From Jatrophihabitans sp. (GTDB lineage Bacteria > Actinomycetota > Actinomycetes > Mycobacteriales > Jatrophihabitantaceae): a stretch of 11,844 bases of DNA. Under the pieces are notes generated by a model that was not told where the DNA came from, ran no database searches, and saw only the letters and a program-made list of their open reading frames with translations. Of the stretch, positions 1-6,649 are shown one piece after another. The stretch covers positions 1 through 11,844 of the forward strand of contig JAOPVG010000252.1 in the NCBI GenBank assembly GCA_025966255.1, given 5' to 3'. Position 1 is the first letter of the stretch, and every line of letters begins with the position of its first letter. A program made the position numbers and the translations under genes.

Positions 1-29
1 CACCCGCACCCGCGGCGATCCGCGATCGG

Positions 30-2453
30 TCATTCCGACTCGCCGACGTACGAGTCCTTGCCCAGGTCGTCCTCGTCCTCGTCGAGCACCCGGATCGAGG
101 TGATCCGGTGCACCGGATAGGAGACCAGCCCGGACTGGCCGCGCTCATAGCCGCGGACGGTGCCGGCCGCGAGCGAGATCGGCTGGATGGTGTGCGCGGT
201 GGTCGTGCCGTCGGCTTCCGCGCAGCCGAACCAGACCAACTGCGCCTCGCGCACCGCGCGCCGCAGCATCTCCATCGTGGCCGCGGACGTGACGCCCGGG
301 ATCTGCTGGGCGATGGGGTGGACGCGGTGGTCCATGCCCGCGAGCGCGTCGCCGGAGCGGATCCGACGCACGAGTTCGGTCAACTGGGTCTCAGTGCCGG
401 CGGCGCCGCGAGTGACCGCCGTCCGGGCCGCGGGGCGCGGCGGTGAGCGGGGCGCGTCCGCACCGATGGTGATGAGTTCGCCGCCGGGCGACTCGGCCGC
501 CGGGGCGAACCCAGCCTCGCGCAGGACTGCCAAAACGCGGGTCACGGGTGCTTCGGCGATGACGACGGTGGGCGCGATCCGGCGCAGGTTGAGGGCGGCG
601 ACGGCTCGGTCGGACAGCACGCGGGTGAGCAGGGATTCGTCGTCGCAGCGGAGGTAGGCCCCGGCTACGCCCGCCCGCAGGACGCCGTGCCGTCGGGCGG
701 CGTCATCGATCAGATACCGCAACGCCTGTGGCACGGGCGTGCGCGAGCGGGTGGCGACGAAGGTGGCGAGCTGGTCGCCCGTGCGGCCGGCATCGAGGGC
801 TCGGCGCACCGAACGCTCGGTGATGCGGTAGACGCTCGCGCCGCCGGTGGACTCGAGGTCGGCCACCAGCGCCAGCTGGATACCCATCGCCGGCTCGGGC
901 GGGCCGGGTACCACGATCGTGAGGTCGGGCTGGACGAGGAAATGGTTGACCGGATCGGGCAGCGCGCGGTCGAGGGCGTGCTGCGCGGCGCTGGTCGAGC
1001 CGGCCAGCAGCGTGCGGGTGTAGCCGGGCAGGCCGCCGGCCGCCGTGACGCCAAGGAGATCGGCCTCGGCCAGGATCGCCTCGACCAGGTTCCGCTGTCC
1101 GGACGCGCGCCGCGGCTGGTGCCACGCGAGCAGCGCGAGCACTTCGCTGCGCTCGGCCGGGGCGCTGCCCGGAGCCAGGCGGGCGAGGTGGTCGAGCACT
1201 TGACGGCGCAGCGCGGGGATCGTGCCGCGCTCGGCGTCGGGGCCTAGCGCGGTGATCACACGGTCGCGCTCGCCCCGCATGCTGATCAGGCTCGGTTGCC
1301 GGGTCATCGTCAACCAGGCCGTCGCGAGCGACGTCCAGCGCTGCGCGGTGTCTCGGCTGTGCCACAGGTCGAACTCGGTGGTCGGCAGGAACACCGGCTC
1401 CGGGCCGTTCGTGGAGTTCACCAGGCCGCCCGCGGAGGCGATCTCGGCGATGAGCGCGGTCGTTGCTTCGTCGACCCCTAGGTCCTTGGCGGTGCGCTTG
1501 AGCTCGCGCACGCCCAGCCCACCGGAGCGCAGCATCGACGGCGGTTGCGCCGTCCACGACTTCGCCAGCGCGTCGACCAGGCGCAGCGTCTCGAGCACGG
1601 CGGTCGTTCCCAGCCGGTCCAGCTCGGCGGGCTCGCGTTCGACCAGGCGGACCTGCGGCGGTTGCGTTGGTGAGCCGGTTGCGGCGTCGGCGCGCAGGGC
1701 GAGGCCGACCTCGCGGGGAAGCTCGACGCGTTGGGTGTCGATGGGGACGAGGAGGCCGCGGTTGATCAGGCGGTGCGGAGGCGAGAGCTCGGTGTCGGTG
1801 GCGGCTAGGCGGGTGTTGCGGACGCTGCCTACCGGGGGCCCGGCGGCGAGACGGTCGAGCACTTCGCGCTCGCCGGGTTCGATCTGCGCGACCTGATCGG
1901 CGATCCACTGCGGGTCGGTGAACAACTCGGCGACGACGCTGCCCGCCCGAGGCTGGGCCGTCGGCGGCAGGCCCAGCGCCCGCAGAACCGGGACGAGCTG
2001 GACGTCCGGGACCTGCCCGAACAGCATCGCGGCGGGCCGGCCCAGGCCCGCTGGGTAGGGCCCGACAGCGTCCCGCACGGTCGCGGTGAGATGGACGAGG
2101 TCGGGGTCGCCCCAGATCAGGGCGCGGTCGAACAGTTCCTCGACGGCTGGGGCGGTGACGGCGTCGACGGCATCGACGACCGTGTCGTCCGGACCCGCGG
2201 CGAGGACGAGGTTCTCCAGGACGCGCAGGGTGTAGGCGTCCAGGCCGTCGACGGCCCGTTGGGTCGACGTGCGGACGCCCAACCGAGCGGCGAGGGAGGT
2301 GACGTCGGGCGGGACGGGGAGCGCGAGATCGGGACGCAATTGCAGCAGTCCCGCGAGCTGGCGGTCATGACGCCGGCGCAGCCACTCCGTCAGGGACAGC
2401 GCTCGAGGCGTCGGCTCTACACCGTCCATCGGAGAGGCCGGCGATGCTGCCAC
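30..2453 (-). CDS. Helicase-associated (XPB/Ssl2 N-terminal-like) protein with C-terminal WYL-like region
   Basis: The 807-aa product resembles the actinobacterial 'helicase-associated domain' proteins of the Rv0862c type. Residues about 502-630, opening with FLVQPDLTIVVPG, match the Helicase_C_3/XPB N-terminal-like module. Residues about 725-793 (AVREAQLVWFGCAEADG through HRITSIRVLDEDE) look like a WYL-type ligand-sensing region. I see no Walker A or DEAD/DEAH box, so it is probably not a helicase itself. In related genomes it lies near an XPB-type helicase gene, which is not in this window. A role in DNA repair or transcription is only inferred. The GTG start at 2453 has no clear ribosome site; an in-frame ATG at 2429 (residue 9) is an alternative. 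It lies 12 bp downstream of the 66-codon gene on the same strand, so the two are probably co-transcribed. The end is acidic (DEDEDDLGKD). Confidence 0.88.
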   Translation of the reverse strand: MAASPASPMDGVEPTPRALSLTEWLRRRHDRQLAGLLQLRPDLALPVPPDVTSLAARLGVRTSTQRAVDGLDAYTLRVLENLVLAAGPDDTVVDAVDAVTAPAVEELFDRALIWGDPDLVHLTATVRDAVGPYPAGLGRPAAMLFGQVPDVQLVPVLRALGLPPTAQPRAGSVVAELFTDPQWIADQVAQIEPGEREVLDRLAAGPPVGSVRNTRLAATDTELSPPHRLINRGLLVPIDTQRVELPREVGLALRADAATGSPTQPPQVRLVEREPAELDRLGTTAVLETLRLVDALAKSWTAQPPSMLRSGGLGVRELKRTAKDLGVDEATTALIAEIASAGGLVNSTNGPEPVFLPTTEFDLWHSRDTAQRWTSLATAWLTMTRQPSLISMRGERDRVITALGPDAERGTIPALRRQVLDHLARLAPGSAPAERSEVLALLAWHQPRRASGQRNLVEAILAEADLLGVTAAGGLPGYTRTLLAGSTSAAQHALDRALPDPVNHFLVQPDLTIVVPGPPEPAMGIQLALVADLESTGGASVYRITERSVRRALDAGRTGDQLATFVATRSRTPVPQALRYLIDDAARRHGVLRAGVAGAYLRCDDESLLTRVLSDRAVAALNLRRIAPTVVIAEAPVTRVLAVLREAGFAPAAESPGGELITIGADAPRSPPRPAARTAVTRGAAGTETQLTELVRRIRSGDALAGMDHRVHPIAQQIPGVTSAATMEMLRRAVREAQLVWFGCAEADGTTTAHTIQPISLAAGTVRGYERGQSGLVSYPVHRITSIRVLDEDEDDLGKDSYVGESE

Positions 2454-2465
2454 GAGGGTGGGCGC

Positions 2466-2666
2466 TCAGCGCCCGTCGGCGAGGTGCGGCCGCTCGGCGG
2501 GGGTGGGGTGCGTGTAGAGCAGCCGCTCGACCGGCAGGGGAAATTCGAGGTCGCCGAACGGCGAGTGGGCGCCGGCCGCGTCAGAGACGAGCTCTGAGAC
2601 GTTGAAGTCGATCTCGTGGTCGCGGTTGCGGAACTGCTCGGGGAGACGAGGCGCGGTGCCGGCCAT
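2466..2666 (-). CDS. Small protein of unknown function (66 aa)
   Basis: I do not recognise this 66-aa product. It is soluble-looking, with no signal peptide or membrane segment. It has a charged N-terminal part (PRLPEQFRNRDHEIDFN) and a proline-containing C-terminal part (FGDLEFPLPVERLLYTHP). Support for a real gene comes from the ATG preceded by GAAGGG with a 6-nt spacer, from a TACACT -10-like box about 33 bp upstream, and from its position 12 bp before the helicase-associated gene on the same strand. It may be a small conserved actinobacterial protein. The divergent neighbour is the cold-shock gene, 186 bp away. Confidence 0.6.
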   Translation of the reverse strand: MAGTAPRLPEQFRNRDHEIDFNVSELVSDAAGAHSPFGDLEFPLPVERLLYTHPTPAERPHLADGR

Positions 2667-2698
2667 GAGGTGCCCTTCTCGCTGCGGACGGACTGTTC

Positions 2699-2704
2699 AG
2701 TGTA
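2699..2704 (-). promoter_or_regulatory. Candidate -10 box (TACACT) for the 66-codon gene
   Basis: On the minus strand TACACT fits the actinobacterial -10 pattern TAnnnT. It would place the transcript start near 2692, leaving a leader of about 26 nt that contains the GAAGGG ribosome site. No convincing -35 element is visible, so this is a weak prediction. Confidence 0.35.
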
Positions 2705-2776
2705 TCCGGCGCGGCTCAGACTCACGGTCCAGTACCAGTTGTGGAATCCGCGTATGAATCTCGGTGCGCAGCGCAG

Positions 2777-2782
2777 TAACCT
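2777..2782 (+). promoter_or_regulatory. Candidate -10 box (TAACCT) for the cold-shock gene
   Basis: TAACCT matches TAnnnT. It would start transcription near 2789, just before the 12-bp hairpin at 2793-2819, which would then form the 5' end of the mRNA. No -35 consensus is seen about 17 bp upstream. An alternative AT-rich stretch (TATGAAT, 2753-2759) would give a leader about 23 nt longer. Confidence 0.3.
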
Positions 2783-2792
2783 GGGTAGTCCA

Positions 2793-2819
2793 CGAGGCAC
2801 CGCGCGCCGCGGTGCCTCG
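2793..2819 (+). promoter_or_regulatory. Leader hairpin (terminator-like) upstream of the cold-shock gene
   Basis: Two perfect 12-bp arms (CGAGGCACCGCG at 2793-2804, CGCGGTGCCTCG at 2808-2819) enclose a 3-nt loop (CGC). A pyrimidine-rich run with several T (2821-2830) follows. This looks like an intrinsic terminator, but no plus-strand gene lies upstream in the window to terminate. It sits 33 bp before the csp start codon, inside the likely leader. It could be an attenuator, an mRNA-stabilising 5' stem or a temperature-sensitive element. The structure is seen directly; the function is inferred. Confidence 0.6.
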
Positions 2820-2852
2820 ACTGTTTCTCTAGCGTCGTCCAAGGAGTCCCCG

Positions 2853-3236
2853 GTGCCTACCGGCAAGGTGAAGTTCTTCAATGCGGAGAAGGGTTTCGGC
2901 TTCCTCTCCAACGACGAAGGCGAAGACGTCTTCGTCCATCGTGACGCCCTGCCCGACGGCTTGCTCGAGCTGAAGTCCGGCCAACGGGTCGAGTACGGCG
3001 TGGTCTCCGGCCGTAAGGGCAATCAGGCGATGCAGGTACGGGTGCTGGATCCGGTGCCGTCGGTAGTGCGCAACGCCCGCAAGCCGGCCGAGGAGATGGC
3101 CCCGCTCGTCGAGGACCTGATCAAGCTGCTGGACAGCACCTCCAACGCGCTGCGCCGGGGGCGCTATCCGGAGCGCGCCGAGGCCCGCAAGATCGCCGGC
3201 CTGTTGCGCGCCTTCGCGGACAATCTTGACGCCTAA
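2853..3236 (+). CDS. Cold-shock domain protein with C-terminal extension (CspB-like)
   Basis: A 127-aa nucleic-acid-binding protein. Residues 1-67 form a cold-shock domain: TGKVKFFN, the RNP1 motif KGFGFLSN (13-20) and the RNP2 motif DVFVH (25-29). This OB-fold family binds single-stranded RNA or DNA and acts as an RNA chaperone. Classical Csp proteins are about 67 aa. This one carries a further 60 residues (68-127), predicted helical (EEMAPLVEDLIKLLDS, AEARKIAGLLRAFADNLDA), as in the longer mycobacterial CspB (Rv0871 type). The GTG start is chosen because AAGGAG lies 6 nt upstream and the domain starts directly after it; the open frame runs further upstream only through the leader hairpin. 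It is divergent from the 66-codon gene and convergent with mqnD. Confidence 0.92.
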   Translation: MPTGKVKFFNAEKGFGFLSNDEGEDVFVHRDALPDGLLELKSGQRVEYGVVSGRKGNQAMQVRVLDPVPSVVRNARKPAEEMAPLVEDLIKLLDSTSNALRRGRYPERAEARKIAGLLRAFADNLDA

Positions 3237-3293
3237 ACATCCGTCCGGCCGCTAGGGGACGTGCGCGCACCGCGATTGGGTTGAGGCGGCGGC

Positions 3294-3334
3294 CTTGTTG
3301 CGGGGCTGCTTCCTGCGGCGGTTTGCGCAACAAG
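3294..3334. terminator. Candidate bidirectional terminator between csp and mqnD
   Basis: A perfect 9-bp inverted repeat (CTTGTTGCG at 3294-3302, CGCAACAAG at 3326-3334) lies in the 125-bp gap between the convergent csp and mqnD genes. The loop is 23 nt and GC-rich and could fold further. There is no clear T run on either side, so termination is inferred mainly from position. Confidence 0.4.
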
Positions 3335-3361
3335 ATCGATCGCGTCGCGACTCGCCTGGAC

Positions 3362-4165
3362 TCAGCGCAGTGGTGGGTTGGACGGAGTCAAGCCGGCCTG
3401 GTGGGCGCGATCAAGGAGTGCGGCCGCGGCGGCGTAGCCCTCCTCGCCGAGGTCTCGCGTGAACTCGTTGACGTAGAGCGCAATATGCTGCTGCTGGACG
3501 TCCGGGGACATCTCGTCGGCGTGGTCCGCCACGTAGACCGCCGACGCGGACGGATCCGCCCACGCGTACTCGACCGACGCCCGAGCCGCCCGCGCCAGCG
3601 CCGGCACATCGAGTGCGCGCCGAGCCAGGATCGCGCCGAGCGGGATGGGGAAACCGGTGTCGCGCTCCCACCACTCGCCGAGGTCGGCCAGCGCGGTCAG
3701 CCCGTAGGACGGATAGGTGAACCGCGCTTCGTGGATCACCAGACCGGCGTCGTAACGGCCGTCGCGGACCGCCGGCATGATCTCGGTGAACGGGACGACG
3801 TCGATACGTGCGGGCCGCTGCCCGGCCGCCCACAGCCGGAACAGCAGGTACGCGGTCGACCGCTCGCTCGGCACGGCCACCGTCCGCCCGTCCAGTGATG
3901 AAGCGTCGCCGCGCGTCAGGACGAGCGGCCCGCAGCCCCGCCCCAACGCCCCGCCACTCGGCAACAGCGCGTATTGGTCGAGCAGCCACGGCAACGCCGC
4001 GTAGGACACCTTGACCACGTCGAACTCGCCCCGCTCAGCGGCGGTGTTGGTGACGTCGATGTCGGCGAACGTGACGTCCATCGACGGCGCTCCCTCGATC
4101 AGTCCGTGCGTCCACGCGTGGAAGACGAAGGTGTCGTTCGGGCAGGGCGAGTAAGCGATCTTCAC
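3362..4165 (-). CDS. mqnD: 1,4-dihydroxy-6-naphthoate synthase (menaquinone, futalosine pathway)
   Basis: This 267-aa enzyme converts cyclic dehypoxanthine futalosine to 1,4-dihydroxy-6-naphthoate in the futalosine route to menaquinone. It is a cytosolic protein with a periplasmic-binding-protein-like fold. The N-terminus (KIAYSPCPNDTFVFHAW) is a clear family signature, followed by VKVSYAALP (52-60), the ERSTAYLLFRLW segment (101-112) and AGLVIHE (140-146). His145 falls where the catalytic histidine was proposed in the Thermus enzyme. The length is normal for the family. The gene starts with GTG at 4165, and the sequence GTGA overlaps the mqnB stop by 4 bp, so the two are probably translationally coupled. 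The other pathway enzymes (MqnA, MqnC, MqnE) are not in this window. Confidence 0.93.
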   Translation of the reverse strand: MKIAYSPCPNDTFVFHAWTHGLIEGAPSMDVTFADIDVTNTAAERGEFDVVKVSYAALPWLLDQYALLPSGGALGRGCGPLVLTRGDASSLDGRTVAVPSERSTAYLLFRLWAAGQRPARIDVVPFTEIMPAVRDGRYDAGLVIHEARFTYPSYGLTALADLGEWWERDTGFPIPLGAILARRALDVPALARAARASVEYAWADPSASAVYVADHADEMSPDVQQQHIALYVNEFTRDLGEEGYAAAAALLDRAHQAGLTPSNPPLR

Positions 4166-4821
4166 GGCGTCGATTCTCTCGATGTTGATTCTCCGGGCGT
4201 CGATTCTCCCGCAGCGACGGCGGCGACGGCCCGGCCCAGCGCGTCGAGCGCCTCGGGGATCCGCCAGGCGCTCCGGTCGCGCGGGCCCACCATATTGCTG
4301 ATCGCCCGCACCTCGGCGAACGCGACCTGGTGCACCTGCGCCGCCGCAGCGATTCCGGCGCCCTCCATGCCCTCGGCGACCGCGTCAGCGAACCGGCCGG
4401 CCAGTGCGTTCGCGGTCGCCGCCGTACCCGTGACGGTCGCGACGGTGAGGATCGTGCCGAGATGTCCGCGCGTCCGGTCGGCCAGTTGCACCGCGAGCTT
4501 GGGCGCGACGTCGTAGCTCTCGCCGCCGAAGCCGAGTTCGGACACCGGGACGAAGCCGTCCGGCGTCTCGGCGCCGAGGTCGGCGAACACGATCGCCGAT
4601 GCCACCGCGATGTCGCCGGGCGCGAGCGGCGCGAACCCACCGCCGATCCCCGCACTCAGCACGAGGTCGATCTCGCCGCCCGCCAGTGCCGACGACGTAC
4701 CCGCCGCCGCGGCGGCCGGACCCACGCCCGCGACGAGCACCGTGACGTCCGAGCGTGGCCCGAGCGCGGCGACGATCGCATCGCGCTCGGCCGCGACGGC
4801 CGTCATCACCAGCAGCTTCAC
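4162..4821 (-). CDS. mqnB: Futalosine hydrolase (menaquinone biosynthesis)
   Basis: A 219-aa nucleosidase of the PNP/UDP-phosphorylase (MTA/SAH nucleosidase-like) family. It releases hypoxanthine from futalosine, giving the substrate used by MqnC before MqnD. The start LLVMTAVAAERDAI is typical. Seen in the sequence are SAGIGGGF (56-63), VATVTGTAATA (127-137), GMEGAGIA (151-158, with the family's conserved Glu) and AISNMVGPRDRSAW (173-186). The Asn in ISN stands where MTA nucleosidases have Asp, which I recall as usual for futalosine hydrolases. The GTG start at 4821 is chosen because it begins the conserved strand and lies 13 bp after the MFS stop; the frame stays open to an ATG at 4893, inside the MFS gene. 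No good ribosome site is visible, suggesting coupling to the gene before it. The last residues are a short repeat (GESTP-GESTS-RESTP). Confidence 0.9.
   Translation of the reverse strand: MKLLVMTAVAAERDAIVAALGPRSDVTVLVAGVGPAAAAAGTSSALAGGEIDLVLSAGIGGGFAPLAPGDIAVASAIVFADLGAETPDGFVPVSELGFGGESYDVAPKLAVQLADRTRGHLGTILTVATVTGTAATANALAGRFADAVAEGMEGAGIAAAAQVHQVAFAEVRAISNMVGPRDRSAWRIPEALDALGRAVAAVAAGESTPGESTSRESTP
4166..4210 (-). repeat. Three 15-bp tandem units at the 3' end of mqnB
   Basis: Three in-frame 15-bp units (4166-4180, 4181-4195, 4196-4210) each carry GATTCTC on the plus strand at exact 15-bp spacing. Units one and three share GGCGTCGATTCTC. They encode the five-residue repeats GESTP, GESTS and RESTP at the very C-terminus. 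This is outside the enzyme core and probably arose by slippage. Confidence 0.75.
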
Positions 4822-4834
4822 AAGGTCTGCGACA

Positions 4835-6571
4835 TCAGTCGACTCGGCGGGGAACCACGCTGCCGGGCCGATTCGGCCAGTCCCGCGCAGCATGGGTGCG
4901 GTTCGTCGCGCGATTGCGCAGGACGATCACGACGGCGACTCCGGCCGTGATCACGCCGGCGACGGCGAGGGCGATCGTGCCGTCGGTGGTGTCATGGCTG
5001 GGCAGGGCCACACCGAGTGCGGCGCCCACCACCCACGCCAGCTGAAGGAAGGTTTCCGAGCGGGCAAAGGCGCTGGAGCGCAGTGTCTCGACGACGTCGT
5101 TCTGGATGAGCGAATCCAGCGCGATCTTGGACAGCGCGTTGGTCACGGCGCATATGAACAGGGCGATGATGCCGAGCAGCACAGTGAACGTGAAGGCGAC
5201 GATCACGCAGGTGAGCCCGGCGATGGCCGTCGAGACGATGATGACGACCTCGGGCTTCGCCATCTTCAGACGGGTACCGATCGCCGTCCCGACGAAATTG
5301 CCGGCGCCGGCGCCCAGTACGACCCCGCCGAGTTCGGCGGCGCCGGTGGCCCCATGCGCCGTCGATTCGACGTAGAACGCCAGATAGATGGTGAGCATCC
5401 CGGACAGTAGGCGCAGCACCGACTCGCCCTGCAGCGCGATGACGAGGTGCGGGTCGAAGCCCTTGCGGGCCCAGCCCTGCAACCGGCTCAGGCGTGGCAC
5501 CCGTTCCTGCGTGCGCGGCCGCATCGGCTCCTGGGGGTGCCGCGGTGCGCCCGCCGCGGAATCGACCTGGGGCGGGAGCCGGAAGGCGAAGAACGCACAG
5601 GCCGCGAACCCGATCGCGGTGACGATGAGGCCCAGGCTGTACGAGCCGGTGACCTTGATGACGATGCCGACGAACCCGCCCAGCACGAGGGTGGAACCGA
5701 GCCCGAAGATGGTCAGCTTGGCGTTCGCCGCGGTGAGGGTCATGCCGGGTGGGACGAGCCGGGGCGCGGCCGCCGCCCGCACCACTCCGTACGCCTTCGA
5801 GAGCACCAGCGACCCGAGGGCGCACGGATAGAGGACGAGTAGATCGGTCGGATGTCCGGCCATGATCAGCGCGAGGATCGCCCGGCCGATGGCGGTGCCG
5901 GCCATCGTCCATCGACGGCCGTGCTGCAGGCGGTCGAGTGCCGGGCCGATGACGGGCGCGACGACCGCGAACGGCGCCATGGTGACGAGCAGGTAGAGCA
6001 GCACGTTGCCGCGCTGCGCGCTGGCCGAGGCGCCGAAGAACACCGTCCCCGCGAGCGAGACCGTGATCATGGCGTCGGTGCCGTAGCTGAGCACCTGGTT
6101 CCAGATCAGCGCGGTGAGTCCGGACTGCTCCGCGCCGTCGGACTTGCTTGCGGTGATGACCTTGCGGGTAACCGTGCGGGCCGCGCGATTGGTGCCGGAG
6201 AGTGTCGCCTTGCCGAGGGTGAGTGCCGCCCGGCCGACGGTCGCCGGACCCTGCGCGGTCTGCGGCGGCGGGGCGGCCGCCGGCGGCTGGTGATAGGTGG
6301 GCGAACCGTAGGGATCGGTCGGCGAAGGGGGAGCCTGATACGGATCGCTGTACTGGGGCGGCGGACCGTACTGGGGCGGCGGCCCATACTGGGGCGGCGG
6401 TCCGTATTGGGGCGGCGGCTGATACGGAGGCGGTGGCGGTTGGTAGACCGGAGGGGGTGGCGGTTGGTAGGCCTGCGGCGGCGGAGCTCCGGGCCCGGCG
6501 GGCGGCCGGTGCGAAGTGTGCCCAGACTTGGAGAACCGCTTGCGCGGTTGCTCGTCACTGCGCTTCGCCAC
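4835..6571 (-). CDS. MFS-type integral membrane protein with proline-rich N-terminal tail
   Basis: A 578-aa membrane protein. Residues 1 to about 150 form a basic then Pro/Tyr/Gln-rich cytoplasmic-looking tail, including four PPPQYG-type repeats (52-74). Residues about 150-555 hold roughly 12 hydrophobic segments of an MFS-like transporter. A polar loop (about 345-375, RHPQEPMRPRTQERVPRLSRL) separates the two halves. It resembles the Rv0876c-type proteins of mycobacteria; the substrate is unknown. The GTG start follows AGGA with 7-nt spacing; an ATG 8 bp upstream is out of frame. It is divergent from the DUF3027 gene and is followed 13 bp later by mqnB, so it probably leads the MFS-mqnB-mqnD transcript. 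The linkage gives no proof that it acts in quinone metabolism. Confidence 0.87.
   Translation of the reverse strand: MAKRSDEQPRKRFSKSGHTSHRPPAGPGAPPPQAYQPPPPPVYQPPPPPYQPPPQYGPPPQYGPPPQYGPPPQYSDPYQAPPSPTDPYGSPTYHQPPAAAPPPQTAQGPATVGRAALTLGKATLSGTNRAARTVTRKVITASKSDGAEQSGLTALIWNQVLSYGTDAMITVSLAGTVFFGASASAQRGNVLLYLLVTMAPFAVVAPVIGPALDRLQHGRRWTMAGTAIGRAILALIMAGHPTDLLVLYPCALGSLVLSKAYGVVRAAAAPRLVPPGMTLTAANAKLTIFGLGSTLVLGGFVGIVIKVTGSYSLGLIVTAIGFAACAFFAFRLPPQVDSAAGAPRHPQEPMRPRTQERVPRLSRLQGWARKGFDPHLVIALQGESVLRLLSGMLTIYLAFYVESTAHGATGAAELGGVVLGAGAGNFVGTAIGTRLKMAKPEVVIIVSTAIAGLTCVIVAFTFTVLLGIIALFICAVTNALSKIALDSLIQNDVVETLRSSAFARSETFLQLAWVVGAALGVALPSHDTTDGTIALAVAGVITAGVAVVIVLRNRATNRTHAARDWPNRPGSVVPRRVD
6351..6422 (-). 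repeat. Four 18-bp tandem units encoding PPPQYG
   Basis: Four 18-bp units (6351-6368, 6369-6386, 6387-6404, 6405-6422) begin TACTGGGGCGGCGG or TATTGGGGCGGCGG on the plus strand and differ mainly in the last few bases. They encode the Pro-Pro-Pro-Gln-Tyr repeats of the MFS protein's N-terminal tail. Related but diverged units continue to about 6475 (PPPPPVYQPPPPPYQ). Confidence 0.85.
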
Positions 6572-6649
6572 GCGTCCATCCTGCCTCACGCGACCCACTC
6601 CGAAAGGGCGATGGTCACGGAACTGGCCGAGATCGGCGAGAATGGACCG

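Noticed and set aside
15..27. Small inverted repeat (CGATC-CGC-GATCG) after the helicase-associated gene
   Set aside because: Only 5 bp of stem with no T run. It is too weak to call a terminator, and the sequence is cut by the window edge.
4822..4893. Longer MqnB start at 4893
   Set aside because: It would overlap the MFS gene by 59 bp and add 24 residues that do not look like the family. The conserved N-terminal strand starts right at the GTG at 4821.
5852..6610. Plus-strand open frame upstream of DUF3027 and opposite the MFS gene
   Set aside because: The product is Arg/Gly-rich with repeats that mirror the proline-rich MFS tail. The opposite strand encodes a clear 12-TM protein.
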